The notes under the pieces were generated by a model. The model was not told the DNA's origin and ran no database searches. It worked only from the letters and a program-made list of their open reading frames with translations. A program made the position numbers and the translations under genes. From Dysidea avara (lineage: Eukaryota > Porifera > Demospongiae > Dictyoceratida > Dysideidae): a stretch of DNA of 64,000 bases. The stretch covers positions 23,510,672 to 23,574,671 of the forward strand of contig NC_089277.1 in assembly GCF_963678975.1 (NCBI RefSeq). The letters are read 5' to 3'. Positions 34,377 to 45,344 of the stretch are shown here, in pieces (positions within the stretch are counted from its first letter, which is position 1; the number at the start of each line of letters is the position of its first letter).

Positions 34377-37172
34377 ATGAGTGCTGTGAAGCAGCTATCA
34401 TTGTTTAATTTTGTCAAGCAAAAGTGCACTGCGAAGCAGGCAAAAGCCACAGAAGATCCTGAGCCTTCCTCCAAAGAAGAGTCTCAACTAATAATCGATA
34501 TCAGTGAGGATACAAGCAAAGTTACTAATCAAGAGTCAGAACAGTATCAGCTAATCAACTTGAGGGAGGATCCCAAAGTTGAAGGTGAGTTTTATAATGA
34601 TGATGGGATTGATGATGAGATTTATGCTGCTTTGGTGAAAACGTCTAAAAGCCCTAGCCCTTGTTGTACACCTGTTATGGTGTATAGTTCAGATGATGAT
34701 GAAGAAACCAGCTTTGCAACTAGGTTCTCACCTCAATTCTCACCAGGTCCTGATGAGGTTGATGGCATGAGTATGAAAGTGCCACAATCACATCATGCAA
34801 TTACATGTAGTAGCGCAGCATTGGACAAATCTTTCTCCATAGGCACAGCCACTAGTAGCACGTCTCAGTTGTTTGGGGATTACCGTGGGCCCAATAATGA
34901 TACCTCCAGCACAGCTGCAACTGGCTCCACAACTGAAGTATGTAGTGCTTCATCCTTGGCCTGTACAACTACACTTGAGTTTTCTTCATGCTTGCCAAAA
35001 GATATTGCTGGAACAATAGCCTTTCCTCCAGTTCAGCCTGTTAAAACAAAGTATCCCTTGACTATGATTTCAAAAGTACCAAGGTGCTTTAATGCAGCCT
35101 GGTATAAACAGTATGAATGGCTAGAGTATTCAGTAGAGACAGATGCTTGCTATTGCTACCCTTGTCGGTTGCTTGGTGTACAGAGTGCTATGGGTAAGAG
35201 TAGACCTGAACAAGTATTTACTTTATCTGGGTTTAAAGACTGGAAGCATGCTACTGGTAAAAAGGGAGCTCTTGTTGGTCACTCAAATAGCCTTAGCCAC
35301 AAAGAAGCTATGGTGGCATGGGAACAGTACAAAATTAATTCCAAGCGTGGCACTTTGCTTCCCAACCAGGTAGACAATTCCTGGGATGTTGTTATTCAAG
35401 AAAACAAACATTACATAAAAACCATAGCAGAAGTACTGTTGCTCTGTAGCAGGCAAAACATCTCAATTCGTGGTCATAGGGAAGGGATAGAATCTTCAAA
35501 TAGGGGAAACTTTCTAGAAATGTTTGAATTGATAGCAAAACATGATCCAGTAGTACGGAAAAGAATGGCTATAACAAAATCTGCAAAATATACATCACCC
35601 ATGATTCAGAATGAGATATTAGGCTGTATGGGTGACATAGTCCAAGCCAAAATTTGTGCAGATGTCAAGAAGGCTGGTATGTATTCGATATTAGCAGATG
35701 AAGCGAGAGACTGCAGCAAAGTTGAACAATTGGCCATTATTTTAAGGTATGTTGATCTAGGGTCTGCAACAGTACATGAACGGTTCCTAACATACGTTGA
35801 AGCAAGGTGTCAGAATGCAGAAAGTCTAGCTGCTCACATAATAAGCACCTTAAATGAACATAAATTAGATACAAGTGCCATAGTTTCTCAAGGTTATGAT
35901 GGGGCATCTGTCATGAGTGGGTGTTGCACAGGTGTACAACAGCGTATCAAGCAAGTGGCTCCCCAGGCTGTTTATGTGCACTGTTATGCACATTGTTTGA
36001 ACTTGGTTTTAGTGGACACCACTAAAATAGTATCAGAGGCCTCAGAATTTTTTGCCTTAATGGAAACATTGTATGTTTTCATGTCCACAAATAAGGTACA
36101 TACATTGTACATAGAGCAGCAACATCATTTATATCCCAACAAACCACCTCGTCAATTACAAAAGTTGTCAGATACTCGTTGGGCCTGTAGGTTTCTTGCT
36201 GTTGATGCAGTCTGTAGTACATTTCGGGCTATCCTTGCAACACTGCAGAAAGTAGTTGATAGTGACGACAAAGTAAAAGTAGTTGAAGCCAAAGGAATTT
36301 TGCTCCAAGTACATTGCTTTAAATTCCTGACAACTCTTGTCACATTCAGTCGATTGCTGTTTCTCACAAAACAACTATCTGATCAGCTCCAGAGTTCACA
36401 AACTGACATGGCCAAAGCAGCTGAATTGGTAGAGGGAACCATGAAAACTCTTCAACAGTTTAGAAGTGATGGAGAGTGGAGGAAGTTGTATAAATATGTC
36501 AGTGATGTGGCTTCCTCACTTAACATTGAAGTTTCCCCACTAAATAGTCGGCCCCAACGTAGCCAGCGATTGCCAAAACGGCTTGAACATGGTGTTATCC
36601 TGCAATCTGTAGGATCAAGACAGCCAGTAGAGAGTCATGAAGAGTATAAGATTTCCTTATATTATCCAGTTATTGATGCCATGATGTCTGAGCTCCACAA
36701 AAGGTTTGAGGGTAACAATCTGGCACTGATGAAAGCAATCCAGTGTTGCAGTCCAGAGTCAGTACATTTTCTTGATATAGACCACCTGGCACCTTTAATT
36801 GAAGGATATAATCTTAGTAAAGATTTGCTCACAGCAGAATGTTTAGTAGCTAAACATACATTAGATGAAAAAGACCTCACCTCCATTAGTGATGTACTCA
36901 AAGAAATCTATCCGTTAAAGGTTGCATTCCCTACCCTGGTTAAACTTCTTCAAATTTCTCTCACTATAGTGGTAAGCACTGCAGAGTGTGAAAGGTCATT
37001 TTCATGCCTTAAGCGTACTAAGAGCTTCTTGCGATCCACAATGTCTGAGGAGCGGTTGAATAACTTGGCTATCTTGTCCATCGAACGGGACCTGTCAGCA
37101 AATATTTCAATGGATGAAGTTATCCAGAAGTTTGCTGGGAAAGATAAAAACAGAAAAATAAAATTGTCGTAA
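34377..37172 (+). CDS. hAT transposase with TTF-type zinc finger (ZMYM1/DUF4371 type)
   Basis: The open frame extends upstream to 34155 without ATG; the first ATG is at 34377 (MSAVKQLSLFNF), giving 931 residues, normal for this group. The order is: acidic/Ser-rich N-terminus to about 215; TTF-type zinc finger about 225-275 (RCFNAAWYKQYEWLEY, then CYCYPCRLLG); RNase-H-like catalytic domain (DUF4371) about 330-560. Candidate catalytic Asp residues lie in SILADEARD (about 439) and SQGYDGASVMSG (about 504). The hAT dimerisation region is about 855-905 (STAECERSFSCLKRTKSFLR, MSEERLNNLAILSIE). It cuts and joins DNA at the TIRs and makes 8-bp duplications, matching those seen. No internal stops. A possible 5' exon or intron between 33990 and 34377 cannot be excluded. 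Confidence 0.94.
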   Translation: MSAVKQLSLFNFVKQKCTAKQAKATEDPEPSSKEESQLIIDISEDTSKVTNQESEQYQLINLREDPKVEGEFYNDDGIDDEIYAALVKTSKSPSPCCTPVMVYSSDDDEETSFATRFSPQFSPGPDEVDGMSMKVPQSHHAITCSSAALDKSFSIGTATSSTSQLFGDYRGPNNDTSSTAATGSTTEVCSASSLACTTTLEFSSCLPKDIAGTIAFPPVQPVKTKYPLTMISKVPRCFNAAWYKQYEWLEYSVETDACYCYPCRLLGVQSAMGKSRPEQVFTLSGFKDWKHATGKKGALVGHSNSLSHKEAMVAWEQYKINSKRGTLLPNQVDNSWDVVIQENKHYIKTIAEVLLLCSRQNISIRGHREGIESSNRGNFLEMFELIAKHDPVVRKRMAITKSAKYTSPMIQNEILGCMGDIVQAKICADVKKAGMYSILADEARDCSKVEQLAIILRYVDLGSATVHERFLTYVEARCQNAESLAAHIISTLNEHKLDTSAIVSQGYDGASVMSGCCTGVQQRIKQVAPQAVYVHCYAHCLNLVLVDTTKIVSEASEFFALMETLYVFMSTNKVHTLYIEQQHHLYPNKPPRQLQKLSDTRWACRFLAVDAVCSTFRAILATLQKVVDSDDKVKVVEAKGILLQVHCFKFLTTLVTFSRLLFLTKQLSDQLQSSQTDMAKAAELVEGTMKTLQQFRSDGEWRKLYKYVSDVASSLNIEVSPLNSRPQRSQRLPKRLEHGVILQSVGSRQPVESHEEYKISLYYPVIDAMMSELHKRFEGNNLALMKAIQCCSPESVHFLDIDHLAPLIEGYNLSKDLLTAECLVAKHTLDEKDLTSISDVLKEIYPLKVAFPTLVKLLQISLTIVVSTAECERSFSCLKRTKSFLRSTMSEERLNNLAILSIERDLSANISMDEVIQKFAGKDKNRKIKLS

Positions 37173-38125
37173 AACTTGTACTGATGACACTATTACTGTC
37201 TACCCACTTAATACATGCACAACTTTTCTTTGTAATTAATAGAACATCATCACTTTCAGTATAACAGCTGTGCTGTTTGCATTTAATATAACTTTTGTAG
37301 CCAATCATGTAATTTTATATGTACTCAGTCATTTGATGCTATTTGCAATAATTAACTCTGACTATGCATTGATGGTTTGACGTCTCTGTTGTCCTGTACA
37401 GATTCCAGAACCACGATGTGCACCACGTAAGGCAATAAATAGAATGATGAAGATCGCGTGATCGTAAACCGCACGCCGGGGGCTGAGACATCACGAAGAG
37501 TTTTAAATTTCTGGTGTAAACCGTGTTGGATGTATGTGTGATCAATATAGAAGATATGATCGTGCCCTCATCGTAGTGCAGCAAGGGAACGCGCGAAATG
37601 GAGGCTGGCTGGTAATCTGACAGCTGTAGTTTGTGAAACGATTAAATGTTAGCGAGAACACCCAAGTCACCCATTGGAAATTTTGAGTTCAATGCTTAGG
37701 CATTTTAATGACGGTATGGAATAACGTCTTATTTGAACAGGTTATTTGTTCTGATCTGTTGCAGGTGCCAGGTGATTTTACGGCACTGCCACGTGATAGT
37801 AAGCGCCCTGTGCTATACAACCAGGTCTGACAAGGTGTGGTCAGTACAAGGTAGCGAAGGCAACCAATGTTTTAGCGTTTATGATTAGTAAGGCTGTAGC
37901 TTCCTACACACAGATATAGGATAGCTGGATCGTACAGATAGTCATCGTAGTTTCCTGCACGCAAGGATAGTTAAATCATGTAGATAGTCATCGTAGCTAG
38001 GTGTGTTTTTTTTATTGATAATATATTGATGTCCATATGAAAATGGGCATGTGTATGTGTGTTGCATGCTTTGGGGTCTGCCCACCCAATGCCCGGGCAT
38101 GGCTAAATCTCTAGCTACGCCACTG
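37173..38125. other. hAT 3' non-coding region
   Basis: 953 bp between the transposase stop and the right TIR. No gene; subterminal GCCCGGGCAT near 38090. Confidence 0.6.
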
Positions 38126-38855
38126 ACAAGGCGGCGGAACTGCCCGATTCAGGTGAGTTGCAATCTTGTATTGCAGGTAGCAGCAATGACCTGAAAACCA
38201 ATGAAGACAAGTTGAAGAAGCCTGAGGAGATATCTGAAAATGATGAGCCAGTAGAGAAGGATAAGCTGGGAGAGAAATCTGATAAGTCTGGAATGAAAGG
38301 AAAAGGGCTCAAGAAGGATGATAAATCTGAAGTGAAGAAAGAGTTGGTCAAAAGAAAGAAGAAACCAACACGCGAAGAAAGAATGGAAAAGTCGATGAAT
38401 GTAGTTCTTGAAAAGGTAATGAAAAGACAGCAAGAAAGTGATGATAAGTATGTAGAGCTAGAACTTAAGCGCATGAAAATGGAAGAACGAATCATGGAAA
38501 TGGAGAATGAGCGAAGAAAGGAAGATCGTGATTTTCAATTTCGAATGTTATCAATGATGTCTCAAGGCCACCCTGTACCTTTCCCAAACCCATATTACAC
38601 AGTTCCACCAGATTATTCAGCAGGTAGCAGAAGTGGTAGTAGCACCAATAGTGGAGGATATCCCATGTATCAGTCTTCGCCAGGGTCATCACCAGACATT
38701 GCGTAGTGGACTGTGTTTAACATGTTATGATTTGGTTATTGTATAATTTACCCATGTTTAATGTTATAAGACCACAGTTTGCACAAATTTTTATTACAAT
38801 CAGTATATCATCAAAATTAATGATTTATACACTTCCCATTATATATATATATATG

Positions 38856-40319
38856 CTACGAGTAGTACTGGACAAGAGCATTCCGTATGGCTGATGCAGC
38901 ATCACTTGTTACAGCTGTTGTCCCAGCTGAAGGTGGCTGCTCCAGTAAATCACAATGTTCTTCTATCCAACTTTCATTAAATCGATCACCATGCACTTCA
39001 CAGACATTATGAAGAATGCAGCAAGCTGTTATAACAGTGGGAACATGCTCAACAATCATGTCATTACTTTTACAAAGTCTTCTCCACCTAGCTTTCAATC
39101 TACCGTATGCATTTTCAACAACAATTCTTGCACGAGACAAGTTGTAATTAAAGTTCTTCTGTCCTTGCGTTAGGGCTGAACCATGAGGAAACGGCTTCAT
39201 TAACCATGTACTTAAAGGATACGCGGAGTCAGCAACTACAAATATAGGTATATCCACTTCTCCAATCCTCACCTTATTTCCTTGCAAAATATTGTTTTCA
39301 CTACCCAATTTAAATATCTTTGAGTTAGCAAATACACGTGCATCATGCACGCTACCAGGCCAGCCCACATAAACATCACGAAATAAATATTCATGGTCTA
39401 CAACACCCTGTAAAATTACTGAGTACCAGCCTTTCCTGTTGTAATAGTCTGTGTGGTTTAATGCTGGAGGTTTAACAGGTATGTGGCATCCATCCACTGC
39501 ACCACCACACTGAACCATTCCCCATTTCAGTCTGAATCCATTTACCACATGTACAAGTTGTTCATCCATGGGAAACTGTATGTACTTCTTCAAGAGTATC
39601 CTAACAATTGCCTCACAAGTGTCATGAACTATCACGCACACAGTACATCTTGCTACTCCAAATAAGTGACCTATAGTTCTATATTCCCCACAAGTAGCCA
39701 AACACCATAGAGTAATTGCCACTCTGTGTGGTACAGCAATTGCTTTGCGTAGCACAGTATCCTGTCATTTAATCAAAGGACTCAGTTGTGTGCAGAGGTA
39801 ATCAAAGGTATGTTTGCTCACTCGAAAATTCTCCATCCAATCGTCCTCTGAAAATGTCTTCAACACAATATCATCCCACCAGTGTGTGGATCTAGTAAAA
39901 AAAACCAAAGACATACATACATACGTATAAGAACCCATGCAATTACCAGATATAAAATACAGCACAGCCTGTAGCTTCTTTTCTGAAGGCCACTAGATTA
40001 ATACTTGCAATTGGCCGTCCAAATTAAATAAGCTAGCTAGCACAAGCAAATATGGCTACTTGTGTATTTTTTACCTATCAAATTTCCACACTATTTTGGG
40101 ACGAGCAATGGAATACAAGAACGAAGTAGCAACAAACAATACCATTAACCAACTAGTGCAGTACTCCCCACGCTTGGATACTCTTCGTGACAAAACTCTT
40201 CGTCTGCTTAGGTTTTTTCGTCGCTGTCTTAGGAGTCTCTCGTACTTTGCTCTACAGGCGTTATCAGTAGCGAAGGAGTGAACAAGAATAGCCATTGGCT
40301 TATTACCGACAGTCGCCAT
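38856..40319 (-). pseudogene. Harbinger DDE transposase (HARBI1-like), one nonsense codon
   Basis: Minus strand, two exons. Exon 1 is 40165-40319 (ATG at 40317-40319; Arg-rich, RRKNLSRRRVLSRRVSKRG). The intron is about 39892-40164 with a weak GA|GTACTG donor and a good TTTTTTTTACTAG acceptor. Exon 2 is 39891 to 38856. The phases match (2 to 1), which supports the model. Exon 2 starts STHWWDDIVLKTF and includes DDWMENFRVSKHTFDYLC, the N-terminal helix region. The DDE_Tnp_4 core has VDGCHIPV (Asp 1), GWPGSVHDARVF (Asp 2) and RIVVENAYGRLKARWR (Glu). One in-frame TGA at 39765-39767 (after SPLIK) breaks it. Arg is common at this position in relatives, so a CGA to TGA change is likely. Otherwise complete. 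Confidence 0.9.
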
Positions 40320-40482
40320 TGTATAACCGAACGCCACAATCAGTTGATAGATCGATAGTTAAAATTACGCCTGCGCAATAACACATTAACTTGTAATCAG
40401 CCTTCAAATTCATAGCAAGTGTAAACAGGAGTCACAAAACAGAGTTGACCCCAGGTCAAAGTCTTACCCGGGTAGCTTGGTT

Positions 40483-40499
40483 GCAGTGTAAACGCAGTA
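40483..40499 (-). repeat. Harbinger right TIR
   Basis: 17 bp, exact inverted match to 33439-33455; followed by TTA. Confidence 0.97.
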
Positions 40500-40502
40500 T
40501 TA

Positions 40503-40995
40503 GATAACAAGCTGCCATCAGAGTCTGGGTATTTTTATATCTGCATTCATCAGATTTTTAATGTCAAGATTTTGTGTCCCTACAATTGATGCTGTCACAT
40601 ATAGTCTTCTTGTAGGATTATTATTTAAAGACACTAATTTACTGTGTCCTTTAATTAATTGCTACCCCACTTGAAGTTATGCATCTTATTACATTGTACA
40701 TTTTGAAATATATGCATTATATAAGAGTACATGCATACGTACACATACATAGCACATAGCACACATAACTATATACTGTGTAATAATACAAACAAGTTGC
40801 ATGTGTGTATATACAGTATAATTATAGTGAATACATCAGTTTTATGTTGCACTGTTTTCATCTGGCATGTGAGTTACTTGGTACACACTACACAGTGGGT
40901 TCTGTATCATTAAAGGAATGAAGTAGCTGCAGTATTGTAGAACAATTAACTTTCCATATTAGTATCTGCTCCACTATACCTGGTACTTGTTCAAG
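40503..40995. other. rest of tandem unit 3; no gene
   Basis: Continues the third tandem unit after the Harbinger insertion, then simple ACATAC sequence as in copy 1 (16020-16478). Confidence 0.5.
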
Positions 40996-41106
40996 ATATG
41001 TTTTTTTAGTTATATATTATATTAGTTATATATTATATTAGTTATATATTATATATATATTAAATATATATTATATATATATTAAATATATATTATATAT
41101 TGAATT
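40996..41106. repeat. AT-rich microsatellite insertion
   Basis: TATATTATATTAGTTATATA-type tandem repeats, about 110 bp, present only in copy 2. It replaces the normal C-terminal end of the collagen-like reading with a short foreign tail. Confidence 0.8.
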
Positions 41107-41672
41107 ACTTCTGTCCACACTGAATTGTATACTGTGAGCCTGCTTTGTTTCCACAATATCCAGTAGCCATAGTACTCAGTATTCCATCCTGGAGGACACT
41201 CATAACGAGAAGTGATCATTATCTTGTTAGTGCATCCAAAAGCCTGGCAGAATTCACAAAGCAAAGTACAGTCACAAGCATGGTCAATCAGGCTACCAGA
41301 CTTTATTTGGTACTCTGCTCCATATAGCCTAGCATATTCTTGATACCCTGGCTGGGCCTTTAGGTATAGAGGATTATATAGCAGTGGATCAACTGCAGCT
41401 CCATAATGTTCAAACCATGATCCAGCTACAACTCCAGAGTAGATAGTATCTGCTCCATGGGGACAAGTAGAATTACCCCATCTAACATAGGTGACTACAC
41501 CAGGTTGACAGTTACACTGTTTGTTATCAGCAACAACAGGTGGTTTAGTAGGCTTTTGTGTAGTCTGTCTAGTGGTTCAGATATTTGGTCAAATCATGAT
41601 CTTTGTCTTCTTTGTTTTGAATTGTTGTAGTGGGTAAGAGACTAGTGGAGAATTGATATCTTCATCAGTGAC
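41082..41672 (-). pseudogene. short-chain collagen C4-like C-terminal domain, decayed (copy 2)
   Basis: Same domain as 16479-17066, on the minus strand. Cysteine motifs are kept (TLLCEFCQAFGCTNKIM, ECPPGWNTEYYGYW), with one extra Cys near the start of the domain. The linker has the TGA shared with copy 1 and a second TGA of its own, while the TAA of copy 1 is CAA here. The C-terminus runs into the AT repeat and stops at 41082. Decay has thus gone on separately in the two copies. Confidence 0.7.
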
Positions 41673-42840
41673 CTGTGAAGAAGATAACAGCAAAATCATT
41701 AAAAGCAATGGAAATTTCATTTTAATGAACCTGAAATGCGAGATGTTTCATAATATTATGTAGTACATTGGTTTACCAGCTCAAGTGTAGCTACTTGATG
41801 ACAGGAATTGGACAACAGCACAGCTCTTGGACTCGCTCAAGTAATGTAGTAGCAGAGTACATGCAGTACTGTATGAGCATGATGTGTGTATTGCCAACTT
41901 TTGTAGAATAGCTCATATACTGTACAGACTCTTCAATCTCATATGTCACATGAACTTTACACAGCAGAGCACATCTTTTATCGGAATGTTGTATTGATAG
42001 AAACTTGTTAACATGTTTAAAGTTTAAAGTGCTGTAGCTACTACATCTAATGCATTAGTGCATGTATGTAGTATTTTACATCGATTACGTATTTGCAAGA
42101 GGGGGACAACAGGGGATAAAATATTGAAGTGAAATATTTATCCCCACAGTCAACAAGTTAATAAGTTAAGGGATAATTTGAAGTGAAACAACTGTTACCC
42201 TGCAACATAGAGATAAATTTTGTTCCCTAGCTGCTGACATAATAAGATCAAATATTTCAACCAAAGCTTAGCTGTATTAAAGGTATCCAGTGAAACTTTT
42301 TCCCCATAAGCATTTTTATAATGTAAATGGAGGATGAATAATGTAATCATTTGTAAATTATATAGGATTAAAATCAGACCATTCCAAGTGGTATACCTGT
42401 TTCTGCATGGTCCTTGTTGAATTAAAATTGGATGAGGGCCATTATGCTATTATTTACATGCAGGTTAGCACTGTAAAATTTTTGCTTTAGCTGTAAAAGT
42501 TTTGCTGAGCTGGTAATTAACAGTGCAATCATTTTAGTATAGCTACAGCTACAAAATAGCAGCAATTTCCACACTACAAAAATGCATTGATAAATAGCTG
42601 GCAATACACAGTGTGGACGAATTACTGCAAATCACAATCTTCTCTTCTAGCATGCTTTCTTGTGCATAGCATTAGCCCTGCAAATATCATATTCATCATT
42701 GCAACATCATGTACAAACTTTAGTTTTAAATTTGAATTAACTACTGGACAGGCAGTAATTTGTCCAGGGAACCAACATCAACAAAAATTGTATGCATAAG
42801 TGCATGCAATAATTGAAGTTACATAGAATATTGGTTCGTA
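41673..42840. other. no gene seen
   Basis: Duplication ends at about 42102. At 42096-42250 there is a short member of the GGGGATAAAATATT dispersed repeat family. No gene recognised. Confidence 0.45.
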
Positions 42841-43130
42841 TTATTAGAAATGATCCCATGGAGGGAATTTGATTCAATGATCTAATAGGGAGATTATTCC
42901 AATCATGGATTGCAAAAGGAAAGTACGTAATTGAATTTATGCAAACCTGTGAATGAGTTTTGACACATTGTAGTGTAGAATAACTGTAAAGAGAAAACCT
43001 TTCTGTAGCAACATACTTCATAATGTTCCTTAAAGAGATAGTATATATACTCCTGTGGATATCAGATAACTTGGAAACACCTTTCTGACTGAGGATTGCA
43101 CAGGTTGTAACAAATTCAACTATCCTAATG
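42841..43130 (-). pseudogene. LINE RT-ORF C-terminal remnant
   Basis: Minus-strand reading around INSITYFPFAIHDWNNLPIR resembles the FFP..I..WN.LP tail of CR1/L2/jockey ORFs. No RT motifs; isolated remnant. Confidence 0.5.
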
Positions 43131-43425
43131 CAGGTTATAACAAATTCAAATGCTTGCTCAGAGTGCAACAAATTAAAGTGACAGTATTTAGCTAGCTTAC
43201 AAGAATTGAATTAAAATATACGGCTATGTATAGTTAGGTACATGTACACTGTAACCCTAAGGTATGGCTAGTGTAGACTTGACCTTTTGACCATGGCATA
43301 CGCTACTAGTCCCACCGACGAACTCAAATGTATCCATACACACAAATTATGCATGGCTACTAGCCATTGGAGATTAATTCAACAATCCACAATGCTACAT
43401 GCATGCATGCAACTTATAATTATTC
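43131..43425. other. no gene seen
   Basis: Unique sequence. Confidence 0.35.
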
Positions 43426-43733
43426 ACAAGTATAAGAAAAATTAGGAATTTTAAACTAGAGTAGGGACAACGTAATACCACGATAAAAAGTACTGAAACA
43501 AGCTGGATTGGAGTAGTATGTAATGTCCAATTGTTGTAAAACAATAAGAAGTAAAATTAATATCCCTACTTTTCTGCAGAGATTGAAACACACAATAGGG
43601 ATATTTGTTTCTTATTGTTTTACAGCAATTGGACATTACATACTACTCCAATCCAGCTTGTTTCAGTACTTTTTATCGTGGTATTACGTTGTCCCTACTC
43701 TAGTTTAAAATTCCTAATTTTTCTTATACTTGT
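43426..43733. mobile_element. 308-bp near-perfect palindromic MITE
   Basis: Arms of about 120-130 bp from ACAAGTATAAGAAAAATTAG inward are almost identical as inverted repeats (AGAGTAGGGACAACGTAATA in both), with a short TTTCTGCAGAGATTGAAACA loop. It gives mirror-image short ORFs on both strands, which are artefacts. Very high arm identity means recent origin or gene conversion between arms. Target duplication not clear. Confidence 0.85.
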
Positions 43734-44563
43734 TTTCTACAAGTTCATGACCACTAAACACACTGTATAATAGTGCAAATTAATTTAACTGGATTTTGTA
43801 AACAGGTCTTTAACACTCATCCATATAATACAGGGGCCGTATATAGAACTAAATTTTTAAATCCAATTAGCAATGTTGCTAATTGGTGCTAACTATTGAC
43901 CAGATTTGATGCCATTAATTTCCTTCAATTTGTCTGAAGCTATGAATCATTAAAGTTGGTAAATTGGATGTGTACTTAGGAAGACTCCTTTTTACAAAAC
44001 CAATCATAACATTACACAATAGTTATTGACAACACTATAATACGGGTATATGCAAGTAGTCAGCAAATGTGACTGGGCCTGCGAAAACAGGGCATGTGGG
44101 CACACACAATGTGCCTACTTTTTCAAACTTACACCACTCATAACTTTTTATTCCATTAAGCTACAGTATGACCATACATTTTCAGCCCTACTTTAACATT
44201 TAAATGGTCTTATAACACAAGTAAAGTTACAGAATGCAATCTTTTCCGGTTAACTAAATGTATAACACACCACATAATTATCATTGCTAAAGTGTAATTC
44301 ACTTAGAAGTTCATCAAGCTATCTTACTAACTTTGTTTACATAGTAATAGTTGCACCAGTCTGAAATGAAAAAGAGAAGCAGCTAGTGCAGGGGCGGATC
44401 TGTGGGGCTCAAAGGGTTGGAATCCCCATTTGGCAGATGCCTGACTGAGTCCAACTGCTGACAATTTTTAAAACTAAAATCAGTTTATCAGCCAAATAAA
44501 CACTTATTACAAGACAAAATACTTATTTACTTACAGCAATAATACTTCTAATATCACTTGAAC
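43734..44563. other. no gene seen; transposon end fragments
   Basis: 44069-44120 has TGTGACTGGGCCTGCGAAAA, similar to the ends of the 239-bp MITEs. At 44389 GCAGGGGCGGATCTGTGG resembles a hAT end. Neither has a visible partner end. Confidence 0.45.
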
Positions 44564-45344
44564 CAGACTTGTTGTAATTACCCACTGAAAGTAATCAGTA
44601 CAATTACAATTACTTTTTGAAGCCAATCTAATGATTACAATTACAATTACTTCAGTATGTAAAATAATGATTAATAATTACAATTACTTTTCAATTACTA
44701 CTGTACATTGGGGTACAACAATAACTTACAATTCTCCAGCATTAATCTTAAAGTATATTAACCGTTCAAACTTTTTTTGGTAATAGTGTACATCTACTTG
44801 GTCTGGGAACATTGCCACTATGGCTGAATACACACTCAAATGGTGCAAGTGTTGCTGGAACTCCCAGCTATTCTTTGCTATTGTACTTAAAATGGGGTAT
44901 TTATTTGCTTTAATATTCCAACATTTTAGAGGGCTTTCATCTTTTGTAAACACTGTGTCATCTAGATATGTTTAAATTCTCCTCTACTATTGAACTGTAT
45001 GTACCTCATGTATATCCCATACTGTACATAAAGCGTTAAACTATGTGGTCAACAAATATATGCCAATAATTTCAATAATTTACTGCAGCTGCATGGGCCA
45101 CATGTCATACACATGGGATTGTGTACATAGTCACTAGTCAAGTTATGGGGTAGTACTTTTATATAGCATGACTTTGATTCCTTAAATTTAATTACATAAT
45201 GATTGTTGAATGAACAACTAATTACAATTACAATCACCATTACTTTTATGCTCAGTGAGTGATTACAATTACAATTACAATTACTTGAAAATTGCTAATG
45301 ATTAGTAATTAATTACAATTATGATTACAATTACAACAAGCCTG
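44564..45344. mobile_element. possible hAT-like MITE rich in ATTACAATTACA
   Basis: Ends CAGACTTGTTGTAATTAC and complement CAGGCTTGTTGTAATTG, flanked by imperfect direct repeats of CTTGAACC/CTTGAAAC. Subterminal TTACAATTACAATTACTTTT repeats on both sides. The target duplication is not exact, so the superfamily is tentative. Confidence 0.5.

Larger units (their letters stand above)
33990..38125 (+). mobile_element. autonomous hAT transposon, 4136 bp, nested in Harbinger
   Basis: Exact 8-bp target duplication ACAAGGCG at 33982-33989 and 38126-38133. TIRs CGGTGGCGTAGCCAGAC and complement of the right end CAGTGGCGTAGCTAGAG match at 14 of 17, with the usual CA(G)NGGCGTAGC hAT ends. Both subterminal regions carry GCCCGGGCAT. 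One long transposase ORF, apparently intact. Being young and nested, it may have been mobile recently. Confidence 0.96.
33648..38706 (+). pseudogene. Harbinger Myb/SANT-like protein, interrupted by hAT
   Basis: ATG at 33648 reads 114 codons to 33989, where the hAT element begins. The same frame resumes at 38134 for 190 codons to a TAG at 38704-38706. Removing the element and one 8-bp duplication leaves a single 304-codon frame. Residues about 3-85 form a trihelix Myb/SANT-like domain (MAVWQDDETTKLLELWGEES, then MQCRERVKKLKKDYKKTKDN). The middle is Lys/Glu-rich, probably coiled, and the C-terminus is Ser/Gly/Pro-rich. In Harbinger systems this protein helps bring the transposase to the nucleus and to the DNA ends. 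The insertion separates the DNA-binding domain from the rest. Confidence 0.93.
33439..40499. mobile_element. PIF/Harbinger transposon, 7.06 kb including a nested hAT
   Basis: Perfect 17-bp inverted ends: TACTGCGTTTACACTGC at 33439-33455 and its complement at 40483-40499. A looser GCTACxCGGGT match extends the TIR. Target duplication TTA at 33436-33438 and 40500-40502; the empty site GTTCTTAGATAAC is intact in copy 1 at 16013-16025. It carries the two standard Harbinger genes in convergent order: a Myb/SANT-like DNA-binding protein (+) and a DDE transposase (-). Without the nested hAT (33990-38125 plus one 8-bp duplication) it would be about 2.9 kb, normal for the family. Both genes are disrupted. 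Confidence 0.96.

Noticed and set aside
38151-38182. Tiny intron (GGTGAGTTG...TTGCAG) in the Harbinger Myb-like gene
   Set aside because: It would be about 26 nt, too short for a spliceosomal intron, and the reading frame is open through it.
43451-43708. Matching ORFs on opposite strands
   Set aside because: Mirror images produced by the palindrome arms.
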